A stretch of DNA of 63,644 bases from a virus. Each line of letters opens with the position of its first letter. The stretch's first letter is position 1. Below are positions 6,034-13,103 of the stretch, piece by piece. Both the position numbers and the translations under genes were made by a program. Below the pieces are notes generated by a model. The model had not been told where the DNA came from. It did not search any database and saw only the letters and a program-made list of their open reading frames with translations. Location of the stretch: the IMG/VR virus record IMGVR_UViG_3300050821_007791, positions 1 to 63,644 of that record; one strand, written 5' to 3'.

Positions 6034-6759
6034 ATGGAACTCACACGCGAAGTCGCCGCCAAGGTTCTCAGCGTCGTGGACGCCGGCCTATCCAAAGGAC
6101 TCGGCACTCCGACGCCAGGCCATATGTGCGTGGAGGCAGCGATCTGCCACGCGCTCGGCCTACCACATAGCGACAGGCCGCCATGCGTCGCTCCAGTTCT
6201 GCGAAACCTCAAGATCGCGCTCAACGATAAAAATTGGTCCTCGAAAGAAGCGCGCGCCAAAGGAATGCGCCGCCTCGCCGTCGCCCAACTCGGCAGTGCG
6301 GGCGTCTTGGACGAAAAGGCGTTCCTCGCCAATGTCGTGGATATGACGATCCGAAAGATCGTCCCGCGCGCCATGCGGGCGGCGATTCCTCGACAAACCG
6401 ACCAAAAGCACAAGGACGCGCTTGAAGCGGCAGCCATCGGCTGCGAGCAGCAAGGTACACGCGAGTCTGCTTTGCAGGCAAAAGCCGCCGCCGCCGCCGC
6501 CGCCTACGCCGCCGCCGACGCCGCCGCCGCCGCCGACGCCGCCGCCGCCGCCGCCGCCTACGCCGCCGCCGCCGCCGCCGCCGACGCCGCCGCCGCCGCC
6601 TACGCCGCCGCCGCCGCCGACGCCGCCGCCGCCGCCGCCGCCGACGCCGCCGCCTCGCGGAACCGCGAACTAGCGTTCTTCGCCGAAGAGGTCGTTCAGA
6701 TCCTCATCGCCATGAAGGCGCCGGGAACGGAATGGCTCGACCTGACGGAGAGCGTGTAA
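6034..6759 (+). CDS. Phage protein with Ala/Tyr/Asp repeat tract
   Basis: 241 residues from the ATG at 6034, which has GGGGAG upstream; an in-frame GTG at 5947 lies across the probable promoter and is less likely. Residues 1-60 (VLSVVDAGLSKGLGTPTPGH and CVEAAICHALGLPHSD) belong to a family often seen in phages and some bacteria, function unknown. Residues 151-206 are almost only Ala interrupted by Tyr and Asp, encoded by GCC, TAC and GAC triplets. The last 30 residues return to normal composition. The stop overlaps the next start (TAATG). Confidence 0.8.
   Translation: MELTREVAAKVLSVVDAGLSKGLGTPTPGHMCVEAAICHALGLPHSDRPPCVAPVLRNLKIALNDKNWSSKEARAKGMRRLAVAQLGSAGVLDEKAFLANVVDMTIRKIVPRAMRAAIPRQTDQKHKDALEAAAIGCEQQGTRESALQAKAAAAAAAYAAADAAAAADAAAAAAAYAAAAAAADAAAAAYAAAAADAAAAAAADAAASRNRELAFFAEEVVQILIAMKAPGTEWLDLTESV
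6484..6654 (+). repeat. GCC-triplet tract within the coding region
   Basis: About 170 bases made almost entirely of GCC codons punctuated by TAC and GAC. It is an imperfect trinucleotide repeat that stays in frame. Such tracts change length easily by slippage. Confidence 0.85.
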
Positions 6760-7367
6760 TGCCACACGTCACACGTCCATTCGACCAAGGCGCCCTACGG
6801 GCCGCCGCTCTCGCAACAGGCATGACCGTTAAGGAGTTCGGGACGTTCTCGGGCGTCGGAGTTACCATGATCCACAAGCTGGAACGTCTCGGGCGTATCA
6901 CGGACGATATGCTCGGGCGTATCAATGCCGCCCTCAAGTCAAAGGGCGTCGCGCCGATCGTTCCGACCGACGCTCCCGTGGCTGAGCACATTGAAGAGGC
7001 CGCCCCGCCCTCCCGTCAACGAGGGCGTAACGTCGAAATGGTGCCTTCGGGGTTCATCGCCCATGCGATCGAAACGTTGGGCGTAACGAACCAAGAGTTG
7101 GCGCGTCTCGCCGGCCTCTCGGCCGCATCAATCGACAACTACAAACGCAATGGCTTCTGTCCGCTCTCGTTCCGTGCGACCGTCAATGGACTTTTGGCGG
7201 AGCACGCGGCGGGCGGAACCAAACAACTCGGAAGCGTCCCCGAGAAAGCTGCCAAGAGACGCTATGTCAACGGGCGCTTTACCCTATTGGTCGAAGAGAC
7301 CGACATGAGCGCTGCCGTCTCGCTCCTGGCGACGCACGGCATCCGTGTAACCGTAACCAAGGAGTGA
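6759..7367 (+). CDS. Two-domain XRE-like regulator
   Basis: 202 residues from the ATG at 6759, which overlaps the previous stop (TAATG). Two separate helix-turn-helix-like units are visible: residues about 11-60 (ALATGMTVKEFGTFSGVGVT) and about 95-145 (ETLGVTNQELARLAGLSAAS, then a lysine/arginine-rich turn). The C-terminal 40 residues form a possible ligand or dimer strand region. A tandem-HTH regulator is inferred. The next gene encodes another XRE-type protein. Confidence 0.7.
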   Translation: MPHVTRPFDQGALRAAALATGMTVKEFGTFSGVGVTMIHKLERLGRITDDMLGRINAALKSKGVAPIVPTDAPVAEHIEEAAPPSRQRGRNVEMVPSGFIAHAIETLGVTNQELARLAGLSAASIDNYKRNGFCPLSFRATVNGLLAEHAAGGTKQLGSVPEKAAKRRYVNGRFTLLVEETDMSAAVSLLATHGIRVTVTKE

Positions 7368-7369
7368 CA

Positions 7370-7708
7370 ATGGCTACCAAAACTGTGACGGGTTATCGTT
7401 GGTTGGCACGCGATCCTATCCTTGACGTGTTCAAGGCCGCGAAAGCGGCGTCGGGCAAAACCAACGAAGAGATTGCCCGAGATTCGGGCGTGACGCAAGC
7501 GACGCTGCACAAGTGGGACTACGGCGACACCAAGAAGCCGCAACATCTCACACTCGCCGCCGCCATGCTCGCGTGCGGATACGAAGAGACGTTCCGCAAT
7601 CATCGGACGGGCGATACGCTCTCGGCGTCCTACGCCAAGCCCAATCGTCCGCCCAAGAAACCCAAGAAGGCGATCGTCAAGACGCCCATTCCTGCAACCC
7701 CAACCTAA
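7370..7708 (+). CDS. XRE/Cro-type HTH protein
   Basis: 112 residues from the ATG at 7370 (AAGGAG six bases upstream). FKAAKAASGKTNEEIARDSG followed by VTQATLHKWDYGDTKKP is a clear Cro/C1-type helix-turn-helix with the recognition helix around TQATLHKW. The C-terminus is Pro/Lys-rich (NRPPKKPKK) and probably disordered. It lies two bases after the stop of the previous regulator and just before the AAA+ ATPase. Confidence 0.75.
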   Translation: MATKTVTGYRWLARDPILDVFKAAKAASGKTNEEIARDSGVTQATLHKWDYGDTKKPQHLTLAAAMLACGYEETFRNHRTGDTLSASYAKPNRPPKKPKKAIVKTPIPATPT

Positions 7709-7726
7709 CGAAGGACACAACACACC

Positions 7727-9253
7727 ATGGCCGCACCGAAAGCCGCACCAATGACAAGCGGCGATGCCATCTCTCGCCTTGTCGCCGCCCTCACGGGCGA
7801 AACGCCGTTCGCCACAACGGAAGCCGGCGTCTCTTGGGAAGGATCGAAGATCGTCCTTCCCGCTCTCCCCCGCCATATGTCCTATGACGAGGGAATCGCG
7901 TGGCTCCACCGCATGTCCGAGCAGGACAACAAGGAGATCCGAATCTACGCCACGATCGACTGCTTTCCTTTGGACGGAGCGGTCGCTTTCTCCAAGGCGC
8001 TCCGCCGCATCTTCGGATGGTCGTCGCCCGTTCCGACGCCGGGGTTCTTCGGCTCATCTCCCCCGACAGCCGTCACCGTCAAGACGGGACACAATACCTC
8101 GGAACAAGTCTTTTGGGGCAACTTCGAGGTTCCTGGTATCGACGGCAAGCTCGGCACCGACGCCAATTGGGGGCAGATGAAGTTCATCGTCGGCGGCGTC
8201 GTCAAGCAGCGCAACGCCAAGGATGTCCAGGCCATCATCGATCTCACCAAGAAGATCGTCGCCGAGGAGTCCATCTACCGGGGGAAAGCATTTCGTCTCA
8301 TCATGGACTCCGATGGTAACTTCGACAAGTCCAAAGAGCCGGAGTTCTTCGACACCGAATCTATCAACCCCATGGAGATGGTGTTCTCCGACGACCTCAT
8401 GGAGCAGATCGAAACCAACCTCTTCGCTCCAATCGAGAACACCGCAGCCTGCCGGCTCCACAAGATCCCCCTGAAGCGCTCGGTCCTCTTGGAAGGTCCG
8501 TTCGGCACCGGCAAGACCCTCTGCGCCGCCGTCACGTCCAAGACCTGCGTCGCCAACGGGTGGACGTTCATCTCCGTGGAGAGAGTCACGGCTCTTCGTG
8601 ACGCCCTCCTCCTCGCCCGCCTCTACCAACCCTGTGTGGTCTTCGTCGAGGATATCGACCGCGAGATGGAAGGCGAGCGCACCGCGGAAATGGACGACAT
8701 CCTCAACACCGTGGATGGGGTGATCTCCAAGGGGACGGAGATCATGATGGTCCTCACCTCAAACAAAGCCGAAGCCATCAACCGCGCCATGCTCCGACCC
8801 GGCCGGCTCGACGCCGTATTGCGAATCGACGCTCCCGACGCGGAAGCGGCCGAGAAGCTCATGCGGATCTACGGTCGGGGATTGATTCCTCACCAGGAGT
8901 CCCTGGAACAGTCCAAGGAAGCCCTCGCCGGCCAGATCCCCGCGGTCATCCGTGAATGCGTCGAGCGGGCCAAGCTGTGGGCGATCGGACGGGGCGTTAC
9001 CTCCATGGCCCTGACGGACGGCGATATCGTCAGGGCAGCGAGGGGAATGAAACGGCACCTGGAACTCCTCCAGGGACCGGCTCCCGCCGAGTCGACTCTG
9101 GAGCATCAGGTCGGGGCGGCGCTCGGAAGGCTTCTCAACCACACGCTCGCCAACGGCCATGACGACGGGTTCTCCAAGGACTTCGCCCGTCTCAGCGAGC
9201 AAATCGGAGATATGCACCGCAGCATGTCTAATCGCAACGGGACGGGCGTCTAA
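7727..9253 (+). CDS. AAA+ ATPase
   Basis: 508 residues. Walker A GPFGTGKT at 257-264, Walker B VVFVEDID at 304-311, sensor-1 TSN at 344-346 and a second region of homology NRAMLRPGRLD at 352-362 with the arginine finger. The arrangement is that of classic AAA proteins (FtsH/Cdc48-like ATPase domain) but no protease or membrane segment is present. The first 240 residues form a substrate or adaptor domain I do not recognise. Phage AAA proteins of this size are often annotated only as ATP-binding protein. Roles in protein remodelling or replication are possible. Confidence 0.9.
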   Translation: MAAPKAAPMTSGDAISRLVAALTGETPFATTEAGVSWEGSKIVLPALPRHMSYDEGIAWLHRMSEQDNKEIRIYATIDCFPLDGAVAFSKALRRIFGWSSPVPTPGFFGSSPPTAVTVKTGHNTSEQVFWGNFEVPGIDGKLGTDANWGQMKFIVGGVVKQRNAKDVQAIIDLTKKIVAEESIYRGKAFRLIMDSDGNFDKSKEPEFFDTESINPMEMVFSDDLMEQIETNLFAPIENTAACRLHKIPLKRSVLLEGPFGTGKTLCAAVTSKTCVANGWTFISVERVTALRDALLLARLYQPCVVFVEDIDREMEGERTAEMDDILNTVDGVISKGTEIMMVLTSNKAEAINRAMLRPGRLDAVLRIDAPDAEAAEKLMRIYGRGLIPHQESLEQSKEALAGQIPAVIRECVERAKLWAIGRGVTSMALTDGDIVRAARGMKRHLELLQGPAPAESTLEHQVGAALGRLLNHTLANGHDDGFSKDFARLSEQIGDMHRSMSNRNGTGV

Positions 9254-9285
9254 CGGGCGTCCGTCTCTCTCTTACGGAGAACGTC

Positions 9286-9585
9286 ATGGAGTGCAAGTTC
9301 CAAGTGGGCGATATGGTCGTGTGCGTTAACGCGGCGTTCTATCATTCATTCCACATCGCCCCATTGACAGAAAACCGCATCTACACCGTCCGTGGACTTT
9401 ACCCCAACCCACTACATGGTGATATTGGCTTGTGGCTGGAGGAGCTCGTCAACCCGCCCAATGACTACGGGCCACCCTGCGGCCACGTCGAACCGTCCTA
9501 CCATCACACCGCATTTCGGGCCGTCCGCAAGACGAACATCGAGGCGCTACGGGCGCTCGTCCTTACGCCCAAGGTCACGACATGA
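9286..9585 (+). CDS. Small phage protein with GDMVVCVN start
   Basis: 99 residues with KFQVGDMVVCVNAAFYHSFH and then ENRIYTVRGLYPN, a small SH3-like beta-barrel pattern (VGDxVVCVN ... L..G..YTVR) common in phage early genes. A C-terminal HHTAFRAVRKTNIEALRALV follows. Function unknown. GGAG ribosome site; the stop overlaps the next start (ATGA at 9582). Confidence 0.7.
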   Translation: MECKFQVGDMVVCVNAAFYHSFHIAPLTENRIYTVRGLYPNPLHGDIGLWLEELVNPPNDYGPPCGHVEPSYHHTAFRAVRKTNIEALRALVLTPKVTT

Positions 9586-9728
9586 ACAATACGCTCATCT
9601 ACGTCGCTATAGGCATCGTCTCCATTTGTGCGTTCGTTTACGCTGAGTGGACGGGGATTGAGTGTAGAGAGCGTGGAGGAGCGGTTATCTTCTTGGATTG
9701 TGTGATGGTCTTTGGAGATGACCGATAA
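9582..9728 (+). CDS. 48-residue membrane peptide
   Basis: ATG at 9582 in an ATGA overlap, TAA at 9726-9728. Residues 4-19 (TLIYVAIGIVSICAFVY) form one transmembrane helix, followed by ECRERGGAVIFLD and a short acidic tail. It resembles the small single-pass proteins frequent in phage early operons. Function unknown. Confidence 0.5.
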   Translation: MNNTLIYVAIGIVSICAFVYAEWTGIECRERGGAVIFLDCVMVFGDDR

Positions 9729-9779
9729 TTGTCTACCGTGACTACTTGAACGAGCTTATCATGCTTGGAGGACTCTGTC

Positions 9780-10028
9780 ATGACCACACAGGAGAAGGGG
9801 CCGTTCGTGCGCGATGCCCTGCGCGACACGCTTATCGACATCGCCCGTGCGGGAATCCCGAAACCGAAGATCGTCACTGACTTCTGGATGAAGCCGATTC
9901 CGCTGCGCCAATTCGATTGGACCGCAACGGAAGACGGCTGGGAGCCGGGGATGCCATACGGCCATGGCGCAACAGAGGCGGAAGCTATCGCCGATCTGGA
10001 GAGGGAAATTGAGGAGGCAAAGCCGTGA
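9780..10028 (+). CDS. Hypothetical small protein
   Basis: 82 residues from the ATG at 9780 (GGAGGA eight bases upstream). It contains 'GWEPGMPYGHGATEAEAIAD', a pattern like the short beta-hairpin-helix 'GxTxxEAIxDL' domain found in HicB-type and other small antitoxin-like proteins, but no DNA-binding part is evident. The stop overlaps the GTG start of the next gene. Confidence 0.6.
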   Translation: MTTQEKGPFVRDALRDTLIDIARAGIPKPKIVTDFWMKPIPLRQFDWTATEDGWEPGMPYGHGATEAEAIADLEREIEEAKP

Positions 10029-10306
10029 GCCAACCCCTCCGTACCGCCCTGCGCGACATAGCCGAGGGGAATTGTCCCGGTTCCCTAATCGACGCGACCG
10101 CAAGCGCGCCGACACAGGCCGAAGCGCAGCGACAATTCCACATGGCGCTGACATCGTGGATGCAGAGAGTGGCCCGCGCCGCGCTCGCCACCCCCGACGA
10201 GGCGCCCGCTCAATGGCGCTGCAACATATGCGGCGGCCTAGTTGACCTTACGAACGCCGAGAAACCGACTGCCTTCGTCGGGCCGGGCAATAGAGGTGAG
10301 AAATGA
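10025..10306 (+). CDS. Hypothetical protein with one CxxC pair
   Basis: 93 residues from GTG at 10025 (GTGA overlap with the preceding stop). Mostly helical with a terminal CNICGGLVDLTN segment, half of a zinc ribbon. The following gene also begins with a Cys-x-x-Cys pair. I recognise no family. Confidence 0.6.
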   Translation: MSQPLRTALRDIAEGNCPGSLIDATASAPTQAEAQRQFHMALTSWMQRVARAALATPDEAPAQWRCNICGGLVDLTNAEKPTAFVGPGNRGEK

Positions 10307-10608
10307 GCGAAAGAACATGCGCTGTCTGCGGGAAGCTCGTTCGTCAAGGTGATGAGACGGAGCATCTCCGTACCAATCATCTCGGCCCACACTACTTCTG
10401 GTTCGATGCGCGGAAGTATCGCACGGAAGAACCGTCAATGACGGCGGGTGAAATTCGCAAAATGGTTGATTGCGGATGGGCTGGCGATGTGGTGGAGGAC
10501 CGCGAGGGGAAGTGGATTTACTACAGCAATGATACGGCTATCGACCTGACGCACGAGCCGCATCTATTCAAATTGCTGCCGGCAACCATGTGGAGCCACC
10601 ATGCCTGA
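10303..10608 (+). CDS. Small zinc-finger-like protein
   Basis: 101 residues. MSERTCAVCGKLVRQGDETE followed by HLRTNH gives a C2H2-type arrangement (C6, C9, H20, H25). The remainder includes WAGDVVEDREGKWIYYSND. Zinc binding and nucleic-acid contact are inferred. ATGA overlap with the gene before and overlap with the next small ORF. Confidence 0.65.
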   Translation: MSERTCAVCGKLVRQGDETEHLRTNHLGPHYFWFDARKYRTEEPSMTAGEIRKMVDCGWAGDVVEDREGKWIYYSNDTAIDLTHEPHLFKLLPATMWSHHA

Positions 10609-10735
10609 CCGCCGCCCCGGAAACTCAAAGCTCGTCTATGACAAGAAGACTCGTTCGATCGTAACTGAAAAGACGGCCACCCCCGACGAGTCGGAGGCCC
10701 TGCGCCACCGCTCCAGCCAGGACAAGGGGACATGA
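10601..10735 (+). CDS. 44-residue basic peptide
   Basis: ATG at 10601 lies within the end of the preceding gene; TGA at 10733-10735 overlaps the next ATG (10732). Sequence type: Lys/Arg-rich first half (KLVYDKKTRSIVTEK), acidic middle. Its position within a run of exact stop/start overlaps is the main reason to accept it. Function unknown. Confidence 0.45.
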   Translation: MPDRRPGNSKLVYDKKTRSIVTEKTATPDESEALRHRSSQDKGT

Positions 10736-10953
10736 CCATGACGGACGCGACGAAACCGACGTACGACGAACTCGCCGACGCCTACCGCGATCTCCTAGCT
10801 ACCGCGTTAGCCATCAACGACAAACTCCACATCATCGGCGATCACGTCGAGTGCAACGTCTCAACGGACGAAGCGGACGAACTCAACGATGTCGTCAACG
10901 AACATCTAATCGACTGGGAAGACTTCCTGTTCGGAGAGGAGATCGACGAATGA
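10732..10953 (+). CDS. Acidic small protein
   Basis: 73 residues, strongly acidic, predicted helical throughout (YDELADAYRDLLATALAIND, then NDVVNEHLIDWEDFLFGEE). Charge and size resemble DNA-mimic or inhibitor proteins, but there is no motif to support a specific claim. Overlaps on both sides by ATGA. Confidence 0.6.
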   Translation: MTMTDATKPTYDELADAYRDLLATALAINDKLHIIGDHVECNVSTDEADELNDVVNEHLIDWEDFLFGEEIDE

Positions 10954-11063
10954 CGTACTTTCTTCGCATGATGGCGCTCTACCTCGGCGCTGCGCTCGTC
11001 GGTTCGTTCGTGGCGCTCGCCGCCGTGGGCGTCGTCGATCTCGTCAAATGGGCGTTTCCATGA
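10950..11063 (+). CDS. 37-residue membrane peptide
   Basis: ATG at 10950 overlaps the previous stop; TGA at 11061-11063 overlaps the next ATG at 11060. One hydrophobic helix covers most of the protein (LYLGAALVGSFVALAAVGVV). It is a probable single-pass inner-membrane peptide of unknown role. Confidence 0.5.
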   Translation: MTYFLRMMALYLGAALVGSFVALAAVGVVDLVKWAFP

Positions 11064-11296
11064 GCGAGTCGTACGATTCCATGGAGGCGTGGTTAGCGTC
11101 ACGTCCCGAATGCGTTCAGAAACTCGCCGCCGAGTTTCCGCACGGAACACAAGTCACGGACGCCAGCGGAACCGTGTTCTATCTCCTGGGCTACACGGAG
11201 GACGATCGTCTCATCGTCTCGCCCATCTCTCCGTTCGATGATTACGATCGAGCGATGGAAGAACGGACGTACGTTTGTGCGGAGCACTTACGATGA
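11060..11296 (+). CDS. Hypothetical small protein
   Basis: 78 residues from the ATG at 11060 in the ATGA overlap. A helix (SMEAWLASRPECVQKLAAEF) precedes strands VFYLLGYTEDDRLIVSPISP. The shape 'YLLGYTEDDxLIVSPxxP' suggests a small beta-barrel like the one encoded at 9286. No function known. The stop overlaps the lipoprotein start. Confidence 0.6.
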   Translation: MSESYDSMEAWLASRPECVQKLAAEFPHGTQVTDASGTVFYLLGYTEDDRLIVSPISPFDDYDRAMEERTYVCAEHLR

Positions 11297-11571
11297 GAGC
11301 GCTCGCCCTCGCAACGCTGACGCTCCTTTCGGCGTGCGTCTCATCACCACCACCCGACGTTGACGCCCATCGCTACAACGTCGATCGCGTGGCGTGCGGA
11401 CAAGAAGCGGTAAAACGCCATGACTTTCCAGGTCGGAAGTATCTCGGCCTCGGCCCGCTCGGGGCGACGATCGTCGATAAGTTCGTCCCGACCGAAACGA
11501 GCGACGATGACTTTACGAAAGCGTGCATGAAGACGAAAGGATACGAACTTCCGAACGACGTACGTTTGTAG
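11293..11571 (+). CDS. Small lipoprotein
   Basis: 92 residues starting at 11293 (ATGA overlap). A hydrophobic signal ALALATLTLLSAC ends in the lipobox LLSA-C15, so the mature protein is predicted to be lipidated and membrane-anchored. The mature part has one further Cys pair (C35 and a C-terminal C). It is the last gene of the early rightward run. It could be a superinfection-exclusion or envelope protein; a spanin role is less likely because it is far from the late genes. Confidence 0.7.
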   Translation: MRALALATLTLLSACVSSPPPDVDAHRYNVDRVACGQEAVKRHDFPGRKYLGLGPLGATIVDKFVPTETSDDDFTKACMKTKGYELPNDVRL

Positions 11572-11639
11572 ATGAACGAACGTAAGAGCGTAACGTCTTA
11601 GCGAGTGTTCTTAACGCCCTACGCAAGCGTGGGGAGGCG

Positions 11640-11992
11640 GCACAGACTCTCCCTATCCGAAGGGAGAGTCGTGCATTCGGCAATCGCGGGTCCCATCATC
11701 CGAACACAGTGACGACTAGCTCGCCCTTCCAGCCCTCGCGGGCTGTTCTTGGCTGGGGTCGGTCAGCGGTAATCCCATTACGGCGGTTCCATCTGACGGT
11801 CGCTTGAAGCTCTGTCGTGCCAACGCCGTCGCCCGACGTTGATTGCACGCATGGATATTCATTGGATGAAAGATCGGTCCCGTGGGCGGTCCTACCGGGG
11901 ACCACGGGCGGCGGCGCCTCATAGCGCATCCAAGGACGTGTGAGCGTCCTATCTCGCTCGGCCAGAGCCGCTATCTGCCCGGCTCTAGCGAG
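11640..11992. ncRNA. Densely structured non-coding region, candidate RNA
   Basis: No convincing gene covers this stretch. It holds a series of strong dyads: GACTCTCCCT/AGGGAGAGTC (11645-11670, 10 bp, 6-base loop); AGCCC/GGGCT (11731-11744); GTCAG/CTGAC enclosing GTAAT/ATTAC (about 11763-11798); CCCGTGG/CCACGGG (11879-11908); AGGACG/CGTCCT (11933-11950); and CTCGCT/AGCGAG enclosing AGAGCCG/CGGCTCT (11954-11992). None has a long T tract. The strand is not determined. It could be a structured RNA or part of an origin. Confidence 0.35.
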
Positions 11993-11994
11993 TA

Positions 11995-12023
11995 TTGACA
12001 TTTGACGTTACTTGTCGTATGTC
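11995..12023 (+). promoter_or_regulatory. Strong sigma70-type promoter
   Basis: TTGACA (11995-12000), exactly 17 bp, TATGTC (12018-12023). A transcript from about 12030 would meet a hairpin terminator at 12062-12106 before any gene. Confidence 0.6.
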
Positions 12024-12029
12024 TCTGCT

Positions 12030-12106
12030 CAGGAACGTGCGGCGGGCACCGAACGTATCCAGAAACCCACGACGGACCAAGAATCCTCGTGGGTTTCGCT
12101 TTAATT
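12030..12106 (+). ncRNA. Candidate small RNA or attenuated leader
   Basis: About 77 nt between a strong promoter and an intrinsic-terminator-like hairpin, without an ORF of its own. It either produces a stable small RNA or acts as an attenuator ahead of the release-factor-like gene at 12236. Confidence 0.4.
12062..12106 (+). terminator. Intrinsic terminator-like hairpin
   Basis: GAAACCCACGA (12062-12072) pairs with TCGTGGGTTTC (12087-12097), 11 bp with a 14-base loop, followed by the T-rich GCTTTAATT. Confidence 0.55.
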
Positions 12107-12187
12107 ACGTTGCACTATCCGCTCGGATATGGCAACATGAATCTCGTGTGGTCCTTTGTCATGTTGGTTCCCCATCGTCCACTTCGG

Positions 12188-12222
12188 GCGGGCGCCTTGT
12201 AAACGCCCGCTCGCTTTCTTTC
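12188..12222 (+). terminator. Second GC-rich hairpin with T-rich tail
   Basis: GCGGGCG (12188-12194) pairs with CGCCCGC (12204-12210) over 7 bp with a 9-base loop, followed by TCGCTTTCTTTC. It is only 14 bp ahead of the ATG at 12236, so it could be a terminator or attenuator in that gene's leader. Confidence 0.45.
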
Positions 12223-12235
12223 AGGCGCTCCACCC

Positions 12236-12661
12236 ATGGCACGCGAACTCATCTTCTCCGCAACGAAGAAAGACTTCCGTATTGATTACTTCTCCGGTAC
12301 AGGAGCGGGCGGTCAATACAGGAATAAACACCAGAACTGCGTTCGTATAACGCACATAGAAACGGGTATCGTAACTACTGGGCAAAATCAACGTAGTCGT
12401 GAGGCTAATACCAAAGAAGCCTTCCACAAGATGGCAGATCTCTTAGTTAAGCGCGTTCTCGGCGATCAACGTAAGGCACGTTGGCCTGGAAACGACGAAA
12501 CGATCCGCACGTACCATGCGCCCGACAACCGCGTGGTTGATCATCTGAGCGGGTTTCGCCAGCCATACGGCGTCGTCATTGGCTGTAAGCAGCTTGACGA
12601 GATGATTGAGGCGCGGCGAGCGGCGATGATCGAGCGCCGCGTCACTCAGGAGGACGTTTAA
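12236..12661 (+). CDS. Release-factor-like (RF-1 domain) GGQ protein
   Basis: 141 residues that match the catalytic domain of class I release factors and of ArfB/YaeJ-type rescue hydrolases. The GGQ motif is at 25-27 in GTGAGGQYRNKHQN, followed by VRITHIETGIVTTGQNQRSR, the usual 'V.i.H..TGI.v.cq..RSq' signature. There is no codon-recognition domain, so it should hydrolyse peptidyl-tRNA on ribosomes rather than read stop codons. The C-terminus ends RRAAMIERRVTQED and is only moderately basic. It sits behind two hairpins and a candidate small RNA, suggesting attenuation. It converges on the leftward gene ending at 12642 with a 20-base overlap. Confidence 0.85.
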   Translation: MARELIFSATKKDFRIDYFSGTGAGGQYRNKHQNCVRITHIETGIVTTGQNQRSREANTKEAFHKMADLLVKRVLGDQRKARWPGNDETIRTYHAPDNRVVDHLSGFRQPYGVVIGCKQLDEMIEARRAAMIERRVTQEDV

Positions 12662-13103
12662 GCCGCTCCATTTCAGCGAGTTCGTCCGACCGCAGGAGAT
12701 CCGTAGGTCCGACGTACGCCAACGCCCCTGGCGGCCCACAAGGGGCCGGCGCTCTCCATACACCGCTACGGCGGTAGAGCTTGAAGATGGCCTCCCACGT
12801 GGCGTGGGTCAGACTTAGCCACGTGGCCTCGCCTAATGCGGAATCTGAGCGAGTCGCCGTGGGGGTCTCGTCCGCCCATCGTTCGCCGTTCAGAAAAGTC
12901 GCCGGCAAACACACGAATCGACGTTCTTTGCCAGCAACATAGGCGGCGTATCGGCGCGTCCCCTCCATGATCTCCTCCACGGAGGCTTTCTTGAGGGCTC
13001 GGCGGAAGGCTAGGCGAGCGGCGCCCTTCGCGTCCTTTCTCGGATATAGAGCGTACCACTCGGAAAATAAAGGATCATCTGGTATAATCGTGTCCTTCAC
13101 CAT
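12642..13103 (-). CDS. Phage replication-type protein
   Basis: 153 residues from the ATG at 13103 (GGGAG just upstream); the frame could begin at 13139. FSEWYALYPRKDAKGAARLA, VEEIMEGTRRYAAYVAGKER and LPATFLNGERWADE are the features of the helical domain found at the C-terminus of phage replication initiators and DnaT-like or primosome-loader proteins. The N-terminal DNA-binding winged helix typical of full-length forms is absent, so it may be a reduced version. It is the last gene of the leftward block behind the promoter at 14767. Confidence 0.65.
   Translation of the reverse strand: MVKDTIIPDDPLFSEWYALYPRKDAKGAARLAFRRALKKASVEEIMEGTRRYAAYVAGKERRFVCLPATFLNGERWADETPTATRSDSALGEATWLSLTHATWEAIFKLYRRSGVWRAPAPCGPPGALAYVGPTDLLRSDELAEMERLKRPPE

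Noticed and set aside
6422-6673. Open frame of alternating Pro/Thr over the GCC tract
   Set aside because: It is the shifted frame of the Ala/Tyr/Asp repeat; the true frame has a good start, matches a known phage family at its N-terminus and ends in a TAATG overlap.
11696-12001. 101-residue leftward frame in the structured region
   Set aside because: No ribosome site, no recognisable motif, and the frame runs through several strong hairpins, so it more likely reflects GC-rich non-coding sequence.
11640-12235. Possible tRNA or tmRNA in the structured region
   Set aside because: No cloverleaf with a proper T-loop (GGTTCGAATCC-like) or CCA end could be found, here or elsewhere in the window.
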